Positions 33,047 to 46,825 of a stretch of 64,000 bases of DNA are shown piece after piece (the first letter of the stretch is position 1; the number at the start of each line of letters is the position of its first letter). The stretch lies in the NCBI GenBank assembly GCA_030062745.1, contig CP099844.1, positions 26,846,596 through 26,910,595 of the forward strand. The letters run 5' to 3'. Both the position numbers and the translations under genes were made by a program. The notes under the pieces were generated by a model. The model was given only the letters and a program-made list of their open reading frames with translations, had not been told where the DNA came from and searched no databases. The stretch comes from Capitulum mitella (taxonomy: Eukaryota > Arthropoda > Thecostraca > Pollicipedomorpha > Pollicipedidae).

Positions 33047-36000
33047 GTGAGCGGAGACGGCGATTTTCAGGGCGTGTTCTGGCTGCTATGCGATGCGATT
33101 GCGATGCGATACACTGACGGTCAGGCTCTCGGTCGGTTTCAGGAGGAGGTCTGCGCTCCTGGGCAGTGAACCGGACTCCAGGAGGGCTCCGGTCGAAGGA
33201 TGGTCCGCAGGGACAAAGACAGGCCGGGGTTTCGCCTCTCGACGCCCAGCCACGACCGATGGTCGCCACGCGACTACGGCGAGCACCAGGTACGGCACCG
33301 GTCGGGGGCACACCTCCGCGACGACTGCGGTCGTCCGCTGGGCTTAGTCCTGATGTTCGATAGCTTTTTGTAGACCTTAGGTAAACGTCTTTTTTTGACG
33401 ATAGCAGGAATTGATTTCGTGGTCTCGTGCTCGGAGAAGGCGACAGGAATGTCCTACTCCCGGCACGTGTTTGGACTAAAATGGCTAGTTTGTGGCGTGT
33501 ATTCTCAACAATGAATTTTTGATGTACATCACGTCTTAAAGCTCCATACACAGGGAGTTCCAAAGCGACGAACTTCCTCAGTGCCCTTCTCATTCCGTGT
33601 TCTATTGGCCATTGGTGCGTGAGACACGAGCTAGTGCGGGTCAACAAACTTCAGCAGAAGGCTCGTGTTGTGTCGTCATCGGTGTGTGACGTCAGGACAT
33701 AGTTTCTGATACATTAGGTCTGTTAATGCTTCCAGGCATTTCTAGGAAAAACGGGTGCTGAAAACGTGCTTAGCAATTTTTCGCACCAAAAGAAACTGTT
33801 CTAAAAAAATGAGCGTACCTTGTTCTCCCTAAGATCAACGTGGTATCGTGCTTTACGTTTTGTCACGTCAAGCAGTCTATTCGACCCCCTATGCCACTTC
33901 TTTAATGTACTGGAAACCAATTTCCACGCACGGTAATGGCGTGCGCGCGTCATAAATCAAAACTATTGCTCGGACAGCGCCGAAAACACCAATAAACAAT
34001 AAAAAGGTCACCCGAGCAATAGTTTTGATTTATGCCGCGAGCACGTCATTACCGCACGGATGGCCTTTGCATTCATTCTTTCAAAACACCGTGGCGCATT
34101 TGGTGGAAACTTCAGGGTCTGGGGATCGACTTTGTCAAAGTTCACCACTCAGTTCCGGAAGGCGTGAATCTGGCGTGCCGAGGATGTTCGACATGTTTGG
34201 AAGGCGTGGAGCACGAGCGTGACCCTCTCCCGCTGGACCATCGGTGTCGGAGGAGAACATAGACGTGACACCGCGCGGAATTCCGCTTCGGCGTCCAGTC
34301 CAGTCCAGCCTCGTGCGACGCTGGCGGTCCCCGACTCCGCCGCCAGTGGGAAGTGAGCCCCGAGTCTGCCACCCTCCGGCAGAGCCTGCTGGAGCCGGCG
34401 CTGGGCGACGACCTGGCCTCCTATGGCGCGCTTAAGACGAACCCAACGGAGCCGACCAGCGGCGTCACCCTGACCTGGCACGATGTCAGCGTGTTCGTGC
34501 CCAACAAGAAGAGGTCGAGCTTGTTCCGCGCCCAGTCTGACGGCAAGCCCTTCCGGCGGGTGTTGAACAACGGTAGGTTTCGGTCGGTAGCAGGGCTGGG
34601 CGCGCAGTGACCGTGCTTTTTGTACCTTCTTACTCGCTGGGACCATTCATCAACGCTGTCGCCCTTCGAGGTCATTCGCGTCGCAACCTCTCACACAGGT
34701 TGTCGGCTGGGACGAGGATTAATGATCACGGTTGCGTCCAATTAAAGTGGTGGTTGTTTGATGATATCCGTGTGAAATTAAAAAAAAACATGGAAAATCC
34801 TTATCGTGTTTCACAACAGTATCGTAGCATTTTAGGGCCACAGTAGCGAGGATTTTACAGTCAACTGACAGTAGCGACGGAACAGCTGTGGAGATGGGGG
34901 GGGCGAAAGAGATTTTTTCTTCGTTTCTTCCCATGCACCGACATAGGGTTCATGTTAAATGCTCCCCAAAGTCGGGGAAGGGGCAACTGCCCCCTCTGTT
35001 GGGAGCAACTGCCCCCTCTGTCACCCTCCCCCCCCCGGTTCTAACGACTCTGTTCATTGACTGAGTTCCGTTGGCTGTCTGGTCCTAGTTTTAACCGCTG
35101 ATAAAATGTGTCAGTAAATAAATAAAATAAAAGCTTATCAGCAGTGTGGTGACAGGTTGTCAGGCTGCTAATGGCATTAGCAACGGTATCGTAACATCTG
35201 AGTCAGCACAGCGTGGCCTAATGATTGTAGTGGCCCCTGTCGGTAGGAGGTTGACTAGGGCTACGTTGTGCGGCAAACTGAACCGCACTAACGATGATAA
35301 CGCTGGTAATCATTGGTTCGGAGCCGCTGGAGGGCAATAACAGCTCGGACTGTTAAAGCCGGCCTGGATGTTCAAGTATGAGAATCCAAATTGTGAGAGC
35401 TTGCTAAGTTATCGAAGGAGTGTCAAAACAATGGCCTGGACTATGGGAGTCTTTTGCGATTGTCAGTAGTGATACCTGGAACGTGGTGGACTGTACTAGT
35501 ATCAGTAACGATGACTTGGGTTGTGGCCTGTTTACCAGACCACCAGACAACGTCAGTCGTTGCTACGTCACGCACTGCCCCGTGCGTGACGCAGCCCGTG
35601 ACCGTCCCGAGTTACCTCGCCACCACTGTGCCGTCTCGTGTTCCCTTGTTCCCTCGCCACCGCGTGTCGTCCTGCGTCCTGTTGTTCCCTGAACGCCGCT
35701 GTATCGTCCTGTGTCCCAACTCAAAACCGGTTTTGACATATTCAAAAGTAATGTCTGAACGGATATTTCTGGTTGGCTTCGTAGATACCTATACCATGAC
35801 CTTTGGCATTGTGTAGATCCTGAGTCGATCTTGTGTCGGTGCCGCCAAGTCTTAGAGAACTGTGCCCCGTTGTTTGTTCTACGCTCAAGGTGACGATCGG
35901 CGAGGGTTATTTGAAATCTTGTGTGAAAATGCATGTCTGCTTTCTGTGCTGCATTGTTTTGCATGCGATGGCGGTTCTGGTTGTACTATAGAAGTATATG

Positions 36001-39000
36001 ATGAGCCATCTTGCTTTCGATGAAGACATTTCTAGATTGCCAAGGTGTCTCTGATATCATCAGAGTCACTGAGAAAAATTGAGATATGCGTCTCCGGAAC
36101 CATGACACTGTGAAGATATCTCAGAAACACTTATTCCTTGTGACAGTCTTCGAATCTCCGTTATTATCTAAGATGAACTTCTAGGCCACGTTGAGATCGC
36201 CCAAGTGTCTCAAAGAATCCATTATCTCCGAGATTCTTTTCTCAGACTATCTTTGAGACCATTGAATGCCTCACGAAGTATTAGTGAAATCTCTCAAAGA
36301 TTTTCTCGGAAGAGAATCTCGAGGATCATGATATTTTCAGGATACTTGGATGACTTTTGTTCGACTAATGGTTACATCTATGAGATACGCACACGTCTCA
36401 AAGAAGATCGTCGGCAGGCAAGTGTCTCATTGGTTTCGGAGATGTATATCTCAATTCCTGTCAGTGGCTCTGACGGTCTCCGAGATACTTTGACAATCTA
36501 GAAATGCCTTTCAGCGCCATCATTCCCCCGCCATCGCTGTGTCGTCCTGCACCCCGCCGTTCCCGCGACGCCGCCCTGACGTCCCCCGTCCCGCTGTTTG
36601 CCCCTGCTGTGTCGCGCTGCCGTGCGCCGGCGGCCGGCGGCCGGCGACCTCGCCTGACCTCGCCTGACGGCCGCCGCTCGCTTCCAGTGTACGGCGCCGT
36701 CCTGGCCGGCAACCTGGTGGCCGTCATGGGATCCAGGTGAGCTTCCGGCTGCGGCGCGCCGCGACGCGGGGCTTCGGCCGGCTGCGGCGGCGCCCGAAAC
36801 CCGATCGCCCGCGGCGCCGGCCCTGCGGTCGCGTGACGAGGGGTAACGCGCCGCGGGTGTCCACTGTCCGGGGTCATCGGACCTAACGGGCCGGCCCTCG
36901 AGCTGACCCACAGAGAGCATGCACCCGGACGGCTCTCCCGCCAGTGTTTTTCTGGGGAGCATTGGCGGAGGGGGCTGTGTGTTTCCGTTCCGCGACTTCG
37001 GCCCCGGCTCTTTTTAGAACATTTTCCATGCAACGCACGCCCCCATGAGCTTACGTCTGAATGAAAAATTGTAGGATCTCACATCTAAATTGCTGATTAA
37101 CTCCATTCAGTTTTATTCAAATGAGCGGACGTGACCCATAAAAAGAGTAGGTACGGGTGGCCATGGACCGCAAAAAACGAGTTTCTTCACCTCCATTCCC
37201 ATGGTTTCATGCAACAGCTTTTTGTGGTCTTGGCTACTTATCGTGAGCATCAGGCTGTCTCTCACTGTCCAGTTAATGAATGTGGCGACGCCGACTGCGG
37301 TACGCCATATTTTAGCCGGCTCACAGCTGTCTCCTGCCGCCCCTCGGACAAGTCGGCGACAAAAACAACTGGTTCTAAGCGTTGCCATCGGTTTCCGCAG
37401 CGGCTCCGGCAAGTCGACGCTGATGACGACTCTGGCGCAGCGGAACCCGGGCGAGGTGATGGTCGACGCCGACATCCAGTACAACGGCAGGCCGTTGACG
37501 CGCGAGATGCAGCGCATGGCCGGCTTCGTCTACCAGGACGACCTGTTCGTCGGCTCGCTGTCCGTCCGGGAGCATCTCGAGTTCGCGGTACGCATGGGCT
37601 CGACGCCCGCCTGGCGGGGAAGCTTCATCAGGACTTTGTCGCCATGCAGTGCGGTGCCGGCTCACCCTGTCTTGTCCTGTGACCCCGTACAACGACATCG
37701 CCCTCCTGACGAGGTCGTTGACACGGTGCTGTACGCTACAGTTCGTGTCATGTGCCTCGTACCCGGCGTGCGAAGATAGTAAAGAGCGTCGCGAGTCGCT
37801 GAACCGTGATCGACACGGCTCGGTTCGTGCTGATCGCGCGGGCCAGGCGCTGTACGCCAAGACCGGCGCGTGCTGCGCCGAAGCCTGCAGCTCACGTGTC
37901 GCACCCCATAGCCGCGGCTCCGGCAGCACGGTCCGCTCTCCGTGATTTGGGCCCGTGGCGGCGCGCGGCGCCGCGCTTGTCCCGCGCCGGCCCCCTGAGT
38001 CCGTGCCCGAGCCCACCGGACTGAGCCCGGGCCCTGCCGCAGGCGCGGCTCAAGATGGACCGGCACACGACGGCCTCGCAGCGGCACGCCCGCGTCGAGG
38101 CCATGTTGAACGAGCTGGGTCTGCGAGCCGCGCAGCACACGCGGATCGGCGTGCCCGGCCAGCGGAAGAGCCTGTCGGGCGGCGAGCGGAAACGGCTGGC
38201 GTTCGCCACCGAGGTACGACGTCAGCGAGAGGAGAGGCAGGGGGACAGAGTAAGGATAAAGGGAGGGAGGGGAGAGGGACAGATAGGAGAGGAGAGAAGG
38301 GGAGAAAGACACTCGGAAGGGGAGCGAGACGAGAAGAGAAAGATAGGAAAATTGAGAGAGAGAGAGAGAGAGAGGGGGGAGGGAGGGAGAGAGAGGAATG
38401 GTTGTAGGGAATGTAAATTCCGATACTTGGTTTAGGTCCACTCATCTAAAGACACTTAAATATTTAGATCATACGATCAGCGAGAGTCTATTTTTGCTGA
38501 TTAACTGCTCAGTGTGACTCTCATGGGTGGTCAGTGTGACTCTCATGGGTGGTCTCTGTCCAGAAGAGAGCGTGTCTGGCATAGAAGCGTTAGGAGTGGC
38601 ACCTAAACACATCAAAAGAGAGGAAGAGGGGAGGTCAAAGGTGTGGACTCCGCCACTGGGTTTACGCCCTGTCATCGAAAGACGCTAAAATATTTAGATC
38701 ATGCGATCAGCACGACTTTTTTGCTGACTTGACACTCATGGACGGCCTCTGTCTAAACTGGATCATGTCAAGCATACAAACGTCAGGAGTCTGGTAAGTT
38801 AGCACAACAGACTTACACGGTTTGTTTGTTAAGTTCCAGAGGTGGATACGGTGCCCCAATGTGGTGTTAGGTTTGTAAACAGACCGCTCATCGCATCATC
38901 ACAGCTGACGACAGAGGCAAAGTCTCTCTTCATTGCCTTATAGACATCAAAATGCTTCGACGCCATCAATCATTTTATCCTCTTTACGCAATTATGGCAA

Positions 39001-42000
39001 TATGAACTTAATACTTTGTGGTTCGCTTCTTGTCTCTCAGATCGCAATCAAACCGTCAGCTTCACTGACCAGCTATAAGTAAAAAAATTGTTTCCAAATC
39101 TCTTCCTAATATTATCGGCGTTTTTCAGGGTTCCTGTCTTGGTCCTCTTCTATATTGCATCTTTCCAGCGATCTAAGTCTGTTCGCAGCGGATACTGACA
39201 ACTTTCAGTACGCTAACGACACTCATGTGCTTGTTAGTGGCAAGAAATCCGCTTAGCAAAATCAAATTCAACGAATGGAGCTTGCCATGGCTTCTCCAGA
39301 CGCTTGGCTCGGCGCCAATTTTCCTCAGGGCGAATCCGAACAGAATTCGACCTATGGTTTTCGGAACCCGTCAAACAGCAGATCCGCCACTTTCAGAGGA
39401 GTTCAGCTCGAACCCTGTGCCGGGGCCGAGAACCTCGGGTAGTGTTCGATCGTTTCCTGTATTGAGATTAACACGTGTCCTCGGTGGCCCGTGGCGGTTT
39501 CGGTACGCTGACTGGCCCCGCCCACCTGCGACACCACTTCCCGGAATCACTGCTACCTGTCCTGGTTGCCGATCTGGCCCTCTCGCATGCCGGTTACTGC
39601 GTTACCGTCTACGGCAACGGTCCGCGTCAAAACTCGACCGGATTAAATAAAACAAAATCCTGAACCTCTCAGGCAGCGCTGTTTTCTGCCGAAGGAAATT
39701 CGATCATGTGTTCGGCCTACGGGAGAGGTTGGAATAGCTGTCAGCCCCCGACGCTGTCCTGCACCACACGCTCGTGCTCGCTCATAGAACACTGCGGTGT
39801 GGCGAGCCGGGAACACCCCCCGGAGGCTTTCCGCAGAAACAACGAAGTGCGAGACCGCCGGACGCGCCAGGATGGTCTGCTGCATGTAGCCCGCCGTAGC
39901 ACGGCGAACGGCCAGCGGCAGTTTGCGGTTCGAGCAGCGGCGCTCTTCAGTACCCTCCCGTCAGTTCTGATGGAGCGCCTGGTGCCGGAGATTTTGTCCT
40001 GCGCTCAAACGCTTTCATGGAGATGTCCACACGGGTATGAGATGGCAGGTTGTTATGATTGTGTGTTGTGAATGAGTATGCTTGATTCTTTATCTTATTT
40101 GTATCTGCTTTTAGTGCGCTCTTAGCTCCTCTTTCGGCACTAGGCCGGACAAAGACCTCAACGTCTCGTTTATCTCTTCGTTTCCCGCTTGTTTACCCCC
40201 TTGTTTTGATCCTATCACGCCGGGCATTTTAGTTTTGTGTTTCGTGTATGGCCCAAAGTATGTTGTTTGTACATGTTCATTACATTAACGATACTCACGG
40301 ATAGTGTGGTTGTCTGTGAATGAAAGTCTGACGACCAGTTTTTGTGATCTGCAGACCCACTTATACTGTATCATGTTTGCTTCTTGAATGTCATGCCGCA
40401 TTTTACGGATGGCTGCTATCTCAAGAGGCGCGTGACGTGCGTAATCATCCCGTCTGGTGGTCGGTCTGTGACCGGTTTCATGGTCTGGTCTGTCAGCGGT
40501 CTCCGCTGGGGGTCCGTGACGGCTGCTATGGTCTGGTCCGTCGGCGGTCTCCGGTGAAGGTTTGTGACTGGTACCATGGTCTGGTCGGCGGTCTTCGGTG
40601 GGGGTCCGTGACCGGTACCATGATCTGGTCCGTCGGCGGTCTTCAGTGGGGGTCCGTGACCGGTACCATGATCTGGTCCGTCGGTGGTCTCCGGTTGGGG
40701 CCCGTGACCGGTGTCATGGTCTGGTCTGTTGGCGGTCTCCGGTGGGGGTCCGTGACTGCTGTCATGGTCTGGTCCGTCAGATTCTGACCGACCCGCCGCT
40801 TCTCTTCTGCGACGAGCCCACCACCGGCCTCGACTCCTACAACGCCGAGAGGATCGTTGCCACGCTGAAGGAAATGGCCTTCCGGGGCAAGACGATCCTG
40901 TGCACCATTCACCAGCCCAACTCGAACCTATTCTCCATGTTTGACCAGCTCATGTTCCTCACCGAGGGCAGACTGGCGTACATGGGGTCCGCCACCAACG
41001 CCGCCAAGTTCTTCGCCAGGTGCGTTTTTTTTTAAACTTGTCGCATTGGCAACAGATGCCGCCAAAGATTTCAGAAGGTTCTGGCTGGCCGATAAGTGGT
41101 TGTAAATGGCAATCTATATCCCTTTGTGTGCTTTTTTCATTCTTGATAAACAAAATGAACAATGAAAATTAAACGTTTATGAGACGAGCCTGAATGGGGC
41201 TGATAACAAATGCCGGTACTTGCAGCAAAAAATCGTGTATCTTATACTACTACCACTATGGTCTCAGTCGTTCGAGGCCGTGAAGGTAAGCTTACAAGCA
41301 CATACGCTGTATACCGTATACCTTCTTTGCGAAATATTTGCGGCGCCATTGATGTACGTTGATAGATCATCCATACGTTGGGTCGCGTCACGATTGGGTT
41401 ATTGGTCTAACCTGCTGCCGATAGACGAAACATGATTACCATGCTCCGCTCCCTCGAGGCAAAATGATGCCAGGGCGCTGGTGATACCTAATCGATGCCG
41501 AGACATCACGGAGCTTCATGGGGATGGGGGACAAACGGAGGGGGCCTGCCACAGCCGCCCAGCCGCCTCACATCACCGTCTCCGCCACGGCAGCATGGAC
41601 CTGGTGTGTCCGGCCACCTACAACGCGGCCGACTTTTACATCAACTGCCTCGCCGTGACGCCCGGTCAGGAGGCGCGCTCGCGCGACCGCATCAAAACCA
41701 TCTGCGACAACTTCAGCGTCTCCTCCTACGCCAAGGACATCGCCGTGACGGCCCAGTACCACGAAGCCGTGGCGCTGTCGCGCACGCAGGCGCTGCGCGT
41801 GAGTGAGCTCGGCCGCCGGGGCGAGATGGGCGGACGCTGGCGCGGCCGGAGCTGGGGGAGACCAGCAGCCGCGTGGTCGCCCAGCCCGGGAGCGGCTGAC
41901 GTCATGTCCAGCTGCCGTCTCCTCGTCGTGACCAAAGTCCAGGGGTCTTTTCTGCTGTGTCACGGGGCTTGGCAGATTGGAATGCGGAGGCGCAGTCCGA

Positions 42001-45000
42001 CATGCTGCTTTATCTTTCTTGTCTTGTTTGAGCGAAGACGGTGTTACTGGTATGTGTACTTTGTTAGCTGTTTTGAGCTGTTTGTTAGCTGTTTTTCTGT
42101 ACTGTTACATGGGTTCCCTAATTGTTTTTTCTTCTCTTTTCAGTACGATGACCATACGTACGCCAAGAGCACCGTGTAAGTAGTATAAAAACGCACTTGC
42201 CGATTGACAGGTAATGCTCATAGGTCGGAACGAGATACCTGATCGTTATCATTAAAACACTAGAAAAACAGCGAAATCGGATTTCGTCTGCCCATCTTTT
42301 GTGTCACTTCAAGACTGTTTACCCGGGAACGACGCTTGTTTTTGACGTTACCGTGGTAACGATCGCTGAGCTGTTGGGAGCCTTCGCCGCATTCAGCTGT
42401 CCTGACAGAATGGACATGGCGTGCAACTCCATATAGAGGTACTTTCTCAAAGCACCAGCCCGAGCAAATCCTCCAGAAGCTTATCAAAGCCCTATTGTCT
42501 TCCACTGACGCTGAACCAACTGAACTGCCAAACTGCAGCACAAAGAGCCAGTTAAGCTTCTTCATGGCTACGTCATACGTTTTTTCCCCACAAGCAGAGC
42601 CAATGCATTTGGGCCCATAACCGTCCTCTTAAGAATGGCCAGTGACGTCTTCACGGGGCTGTGGTGGGGGGAGGGGGAGGGCAGGCAGTGAAAAATTCCT
42701 CTGTGTCCAAAAACTTTTCATTGTCCTTATGCATGTAAAAAAGACCTCGATGATGCATGCCCTCTCTTGTCGTGCTTTGGCCCTCTCGGCATGAACACGT
42801 GACGCCTCTGATGATCTTGATTTTGACGATTTCACCCCCGATTTTGATGATTTTGATTTCGATGATTTTCCTCCTATGACCACGCTGCCCTTGGGTACCT
42901 AAGCCCATGAGGCCTCGAAGCAAACTGTGTGTTTGTGGTCTTGGCTCAGCATGTCTTGCCGCCGTGTCGATGGCCTAGTTCCATAGAACTGGAATGCAAA
43001 AAGGGGCGCCAGATTTAGTGTCTTGTCGTCATCGATTCCAGTTTTATAACGGCGAGACGCCAGGAAAGCATGCCTGCACGAACATGATCAGCTATTGTAC
43101 AGTTGGTTGCCGTGCTGAAGTATGCTTGTTGAATCCCAGCCTCGTTTCACGGTTCAGTATCCTGAAGTTTCGTGAGCCCGTTCAGTTTCATGAAGGTTGA
43201 AACCTAAGAATCTGGGAAATTTTTGACATGAATACGTGGCAGAGTTCAGGAACCAAGAAAGCTCCAGTTTCATGAAGGTCTGAAAACTGGAAATGGAGCA
43301 CTTTAAACCCATGTTACGTCTCGGAAAATCATGTTTGGCAGACTGTGGAGAAAATGCTTTTCATGGCATAAGTCCATTCCCTGACACAAATTTGCACTGT
43401 GATGTTTTGCTGTGCAACGAACGTCTATTGCTGGTTAGCAGAAAGAACAGGAAGCGTAATGCATTCTTGGCGGGGCGTAGGTTAGGATTTTGTTTTGGGG
43501 GGCATTGTGTTGTACAAGCAGGCACATCCACACGAAATGGTGACTTCTAGTGCGTTTGTCGCGATGGGCAAAAATGACACGAATAGTACAAAATGGGAAA
43601 GGTTACAAGGATGAGAAAGTGGAGAACTACTTGAAGAACAGTTTCCCTGAAAAAGATAACAGAGAAAGATAAACAGACCAGGATGAAAAAGGGGTGCAGT
43701 TCGCGAGGAGTCGAGTTCTATGTTCCCGAGAGTGGACCCTCTCTTCAAGATCCAGACCGGGGGAGGAAGGGAGAAGGGGAGACAGGAGGCGGGAGAAGAC
43801 TGCGCAGGAGTCTGTAGAAGTTGTGAAGATCTATGTGGGTCGGAAGGCAGATATAGAAGGATCATGGAGTACCTGACCGTCAAGGACAGCCTCAGGGAGC
43901 TCGTGATGCTGGTGGAATGAGACACCGAGGAGGCTATAGCGTATCAAATGTCTGGGAATGTCTGTTCGAACTGAAGGAAATGCATATTGTCGTGAATTTG
44001 TCACCATGCCTTCTTTTACGGTTGCTTGTTGTTAGTAAGTGGTAAAAGTTAGTTTTTGAAGGTGGGAGGGGCAATTTTGGGAATCGTGATAAAGCAATGA
44101 AATAAAACTTGACTTAGTAAGAGGAACGGCTCAAACGCAGCAGTACCTCAGTTTTTGCCATTCTTTATGTTCATAGACATAGGCGACCCAGATCCTGTTG
44201 TCTCCCACTTTTTAACGACGCTCATGCTGTACGCATAATTGTGCTGCCGGACAGCCTACTGGTGAGGGGCACTGGTCATTCGAGTCCGTATGCATTACAT
44301 GGAGAAATACGAAATCGAACCTTGTGGGAACTTTGTTGACTTCCCTAAAAATTCAGTAAGCGTTGCTGTTTTTATTCTTGAAAATGGTTAAGTGAAGAGT
44401 GAGGTGGAATAGTGTGCGCGCATCTAGATTCCGAAACGGTCTGGGCTGTCTTCAAGGCAGTGGTACAGTCCAATGAACTTGGTTGGGTTGATGCGACGCG
44501 TTGAAAGCGTCATCTGTCACATCTCTTCCATTTCCAGTTGTGCACTCATCAGATGGTGTGTAAAAAAACTTAGCAAGTATGGACTCCGACTTCAGTGCTA
44601 CCCATTTCAAAGCCCGTGGCCTAAATTTAGAAAAAAAAACGATTGCTGAACATGCCTGGCGATTGCCGTGAGTCCTGCTGTCCCGCCTGCCAGGAGTGCC
44701 CCAGACACGAGGCTTACCTAGACCGGACGTAGAGCGGCGTCGGCCAGGGCGGCGGCGGTCGCAGGCTGACCGACCGGCAGGCTGACGGCTTCGACGTTCT
44801 CTGTGCCGCAGCCGGAGAGTACAGTGGTTCGTCCAGCTCTACTGGCTCACGTGGCGGGCGTTCGTGGACAGCATGAGGAACCCAGCAGTCCACTGGATAC
44901 GGATCATGCAGAAAATCGTAAGATCTCGTGTTCTGTTTTGAGTTATTCCATCCAGGGGCGCGCCGAAACCTTCAATAAAATCGTGCCCATAGTGTTTTAT

Positions 45001-46755
45001 TCAGATAGTGTCTCATTCTTTTCTATTGCTCTTTCAATACACTCCACGAAGTCGTTGCCGTTGGCATTCTAATTCGCAATTTTCCCTTTTTCCAATTTAT
45101 GTAATTTCCCGGCCACTCCATGTCCAAACATGTTCAGATTTCGAAGTTTTCGAAGCTTCCGAAAGCCTATTTTTTCGCCTTTTCTCGTTCAGGAACAGAG
45201 GCAAAAAATACCTTCGATATTCACGCTGGGCAAGCGGGTAACCAATTTACATTGGTCGCCAGTCATCTTGGTTCCAAACTTGCTCTACGAGTGTAAAACA
45301 GTCATGATTCATTACTAAAACATATTGATACTCGTGCTTTGGCTTGTAGAACCCTAGAATTTATCAATGTTCATCACTTCATCACTGTTTTAGTCGCGGA
45401 ATACATTTTGCGAATCAGTCGGGCACACTGTGCTCTTAAACCGTAACTGTTAAAACATTAGAGGCCCTTCCTATAGCACAACCCGACATACCGTTGTCTA
45501 CGATTTTATGCGATCAAACGCTTTACTGATTAGTGAAATCGACAACACAATATACCACAAACGAAGTGTCAATACCCATTGCACTGGGCTGCGCTAACTC
45601 AGGAGTCCTCCTGAAGAGCAGCAATTTGCTTTTCCTTTGGCGCAAGTACTATAAAACAAGCTTCATCGGAGTTGCATGCGTTTAAACGTTAGAGTTTGGG
45701 TGTCCGAAGAATGCTTGGATTCTCGGTAACATGCCCGTAGCGATTTTGCTCAGAGAAGTCCGGGAATTCTTCAGATACCAGACATCAAGACAAAGACATA
45801 TCAGACACCAAGACAAAAAGACATTCGCTTGAAATCAGCACGTCAGCATGCCCAACCGAGAATCCCTCTTGAAAACCGTAAAGAAAATTCCTCTTTTTCC
45901 AAGGACAGCAAAAAAGACCGAGAGGCGCCGAAACACGGCATTTCAGCCAATTTTTCCTACATACTGCTTACATTTAACGGAAATTTTCGAGCTACGGGTT
46001 ACCTGAGGTCCCTGACATGTACCAGGTGAAAGATGTCCACGTTCAAAAAAATAAGGTGGCATAGGATTTTGTAAAAAAGCATTGACTAGTTTGAAACCTG
46101 CCAGGTTGACAGCTCATATCAGATGCAACAATTTTGCCTTCCTGAATTTTTCAGAAGCATCAAGGTCAGCACCTTTCGGTAATGCCAAACTTACGTTAGG
46201 TAAAACTTTTTGCCTTTTTTACGTTTACCGTTGATATTGTGAGTCTGGCTTGGCGGCTTTGAATGTGAATATGTGTCATGGCTCTTTTTATGCCCTCTGA
46301 CGAGGTAGTTTTACATGATGACCAGTGTCCGTGAACTAAGACAGTAGTCCGGCGAAAGAAGCTCCACCGGCCGTTCCAGCGAGATTACCAAACTTGGCAC
46401 GTTCGTTTTACTGCTGGACAAAAAACTTATAGCAGCCGATTAGCGCTTGTAGTGGGCCCACAAAAAGTCGCCTTCGATCAGACGAATCGGTGAGTCAGCA
46501 TGCGACGTTTTAACACCGTTTTTGCTCCTCTCTCAGGGCATAGGCATGATGGTGGGCCTTTGCTACTCGAACTTGCACTACGACCAGCTGGGCGTGCAGA
46601 ATCTGCAGGGCCTGCTATTTGTGCTGGTCACGGAGAACACGTTCCCGGTCATGTACGGCGTTCTCTCCCTCTTCCCGCAGGTGAGCAGGATTTAGCCTGA
46701 TATGGTTGGCAGTTTTGTTACTTTTTTGCCAAGTAACAAGCTCAAGTAACAAGAG

Positions 46756-46825
<70 letters not shown>

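Noticed and set aside
32934..33647. 237-codon minus-strand open frame
   Set aside because: Lies across a CpG-rich patch with several other open frames on both strands; no family motif and no splice context.
36461..37033. 190- and 154-codon minus-strand frames over exon 3
   Set aside because: Composition artefact antisense to a verified exon and its GC-rich flanks.
37662..38441. 259-codon minus-strand open frame
   Set aside because: Antisense of exon 5 plus a purine-rich intron tract; Ser/Leu/Pro-rich low complexity.
40344..40787. 147-codon frame with a repeated 16-residue peptide
   Set aside because: Produced by the 48-bp minisatellite in intron 5; it does not join the exon 6 frame.
41495..41963. 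Alternative plus and minus frames over exon 7
   Set aside because: The White-type linker motif is in a different frame with correct splice phases; these are shadows.
43696..43925. Possible processed-gene tail (short Arg/Glu-rich frame followed by AATAAA-like ATAAAA near 44103)
   Set aside because: No recognisable protein and no poly(A) tract; evidence too thin.
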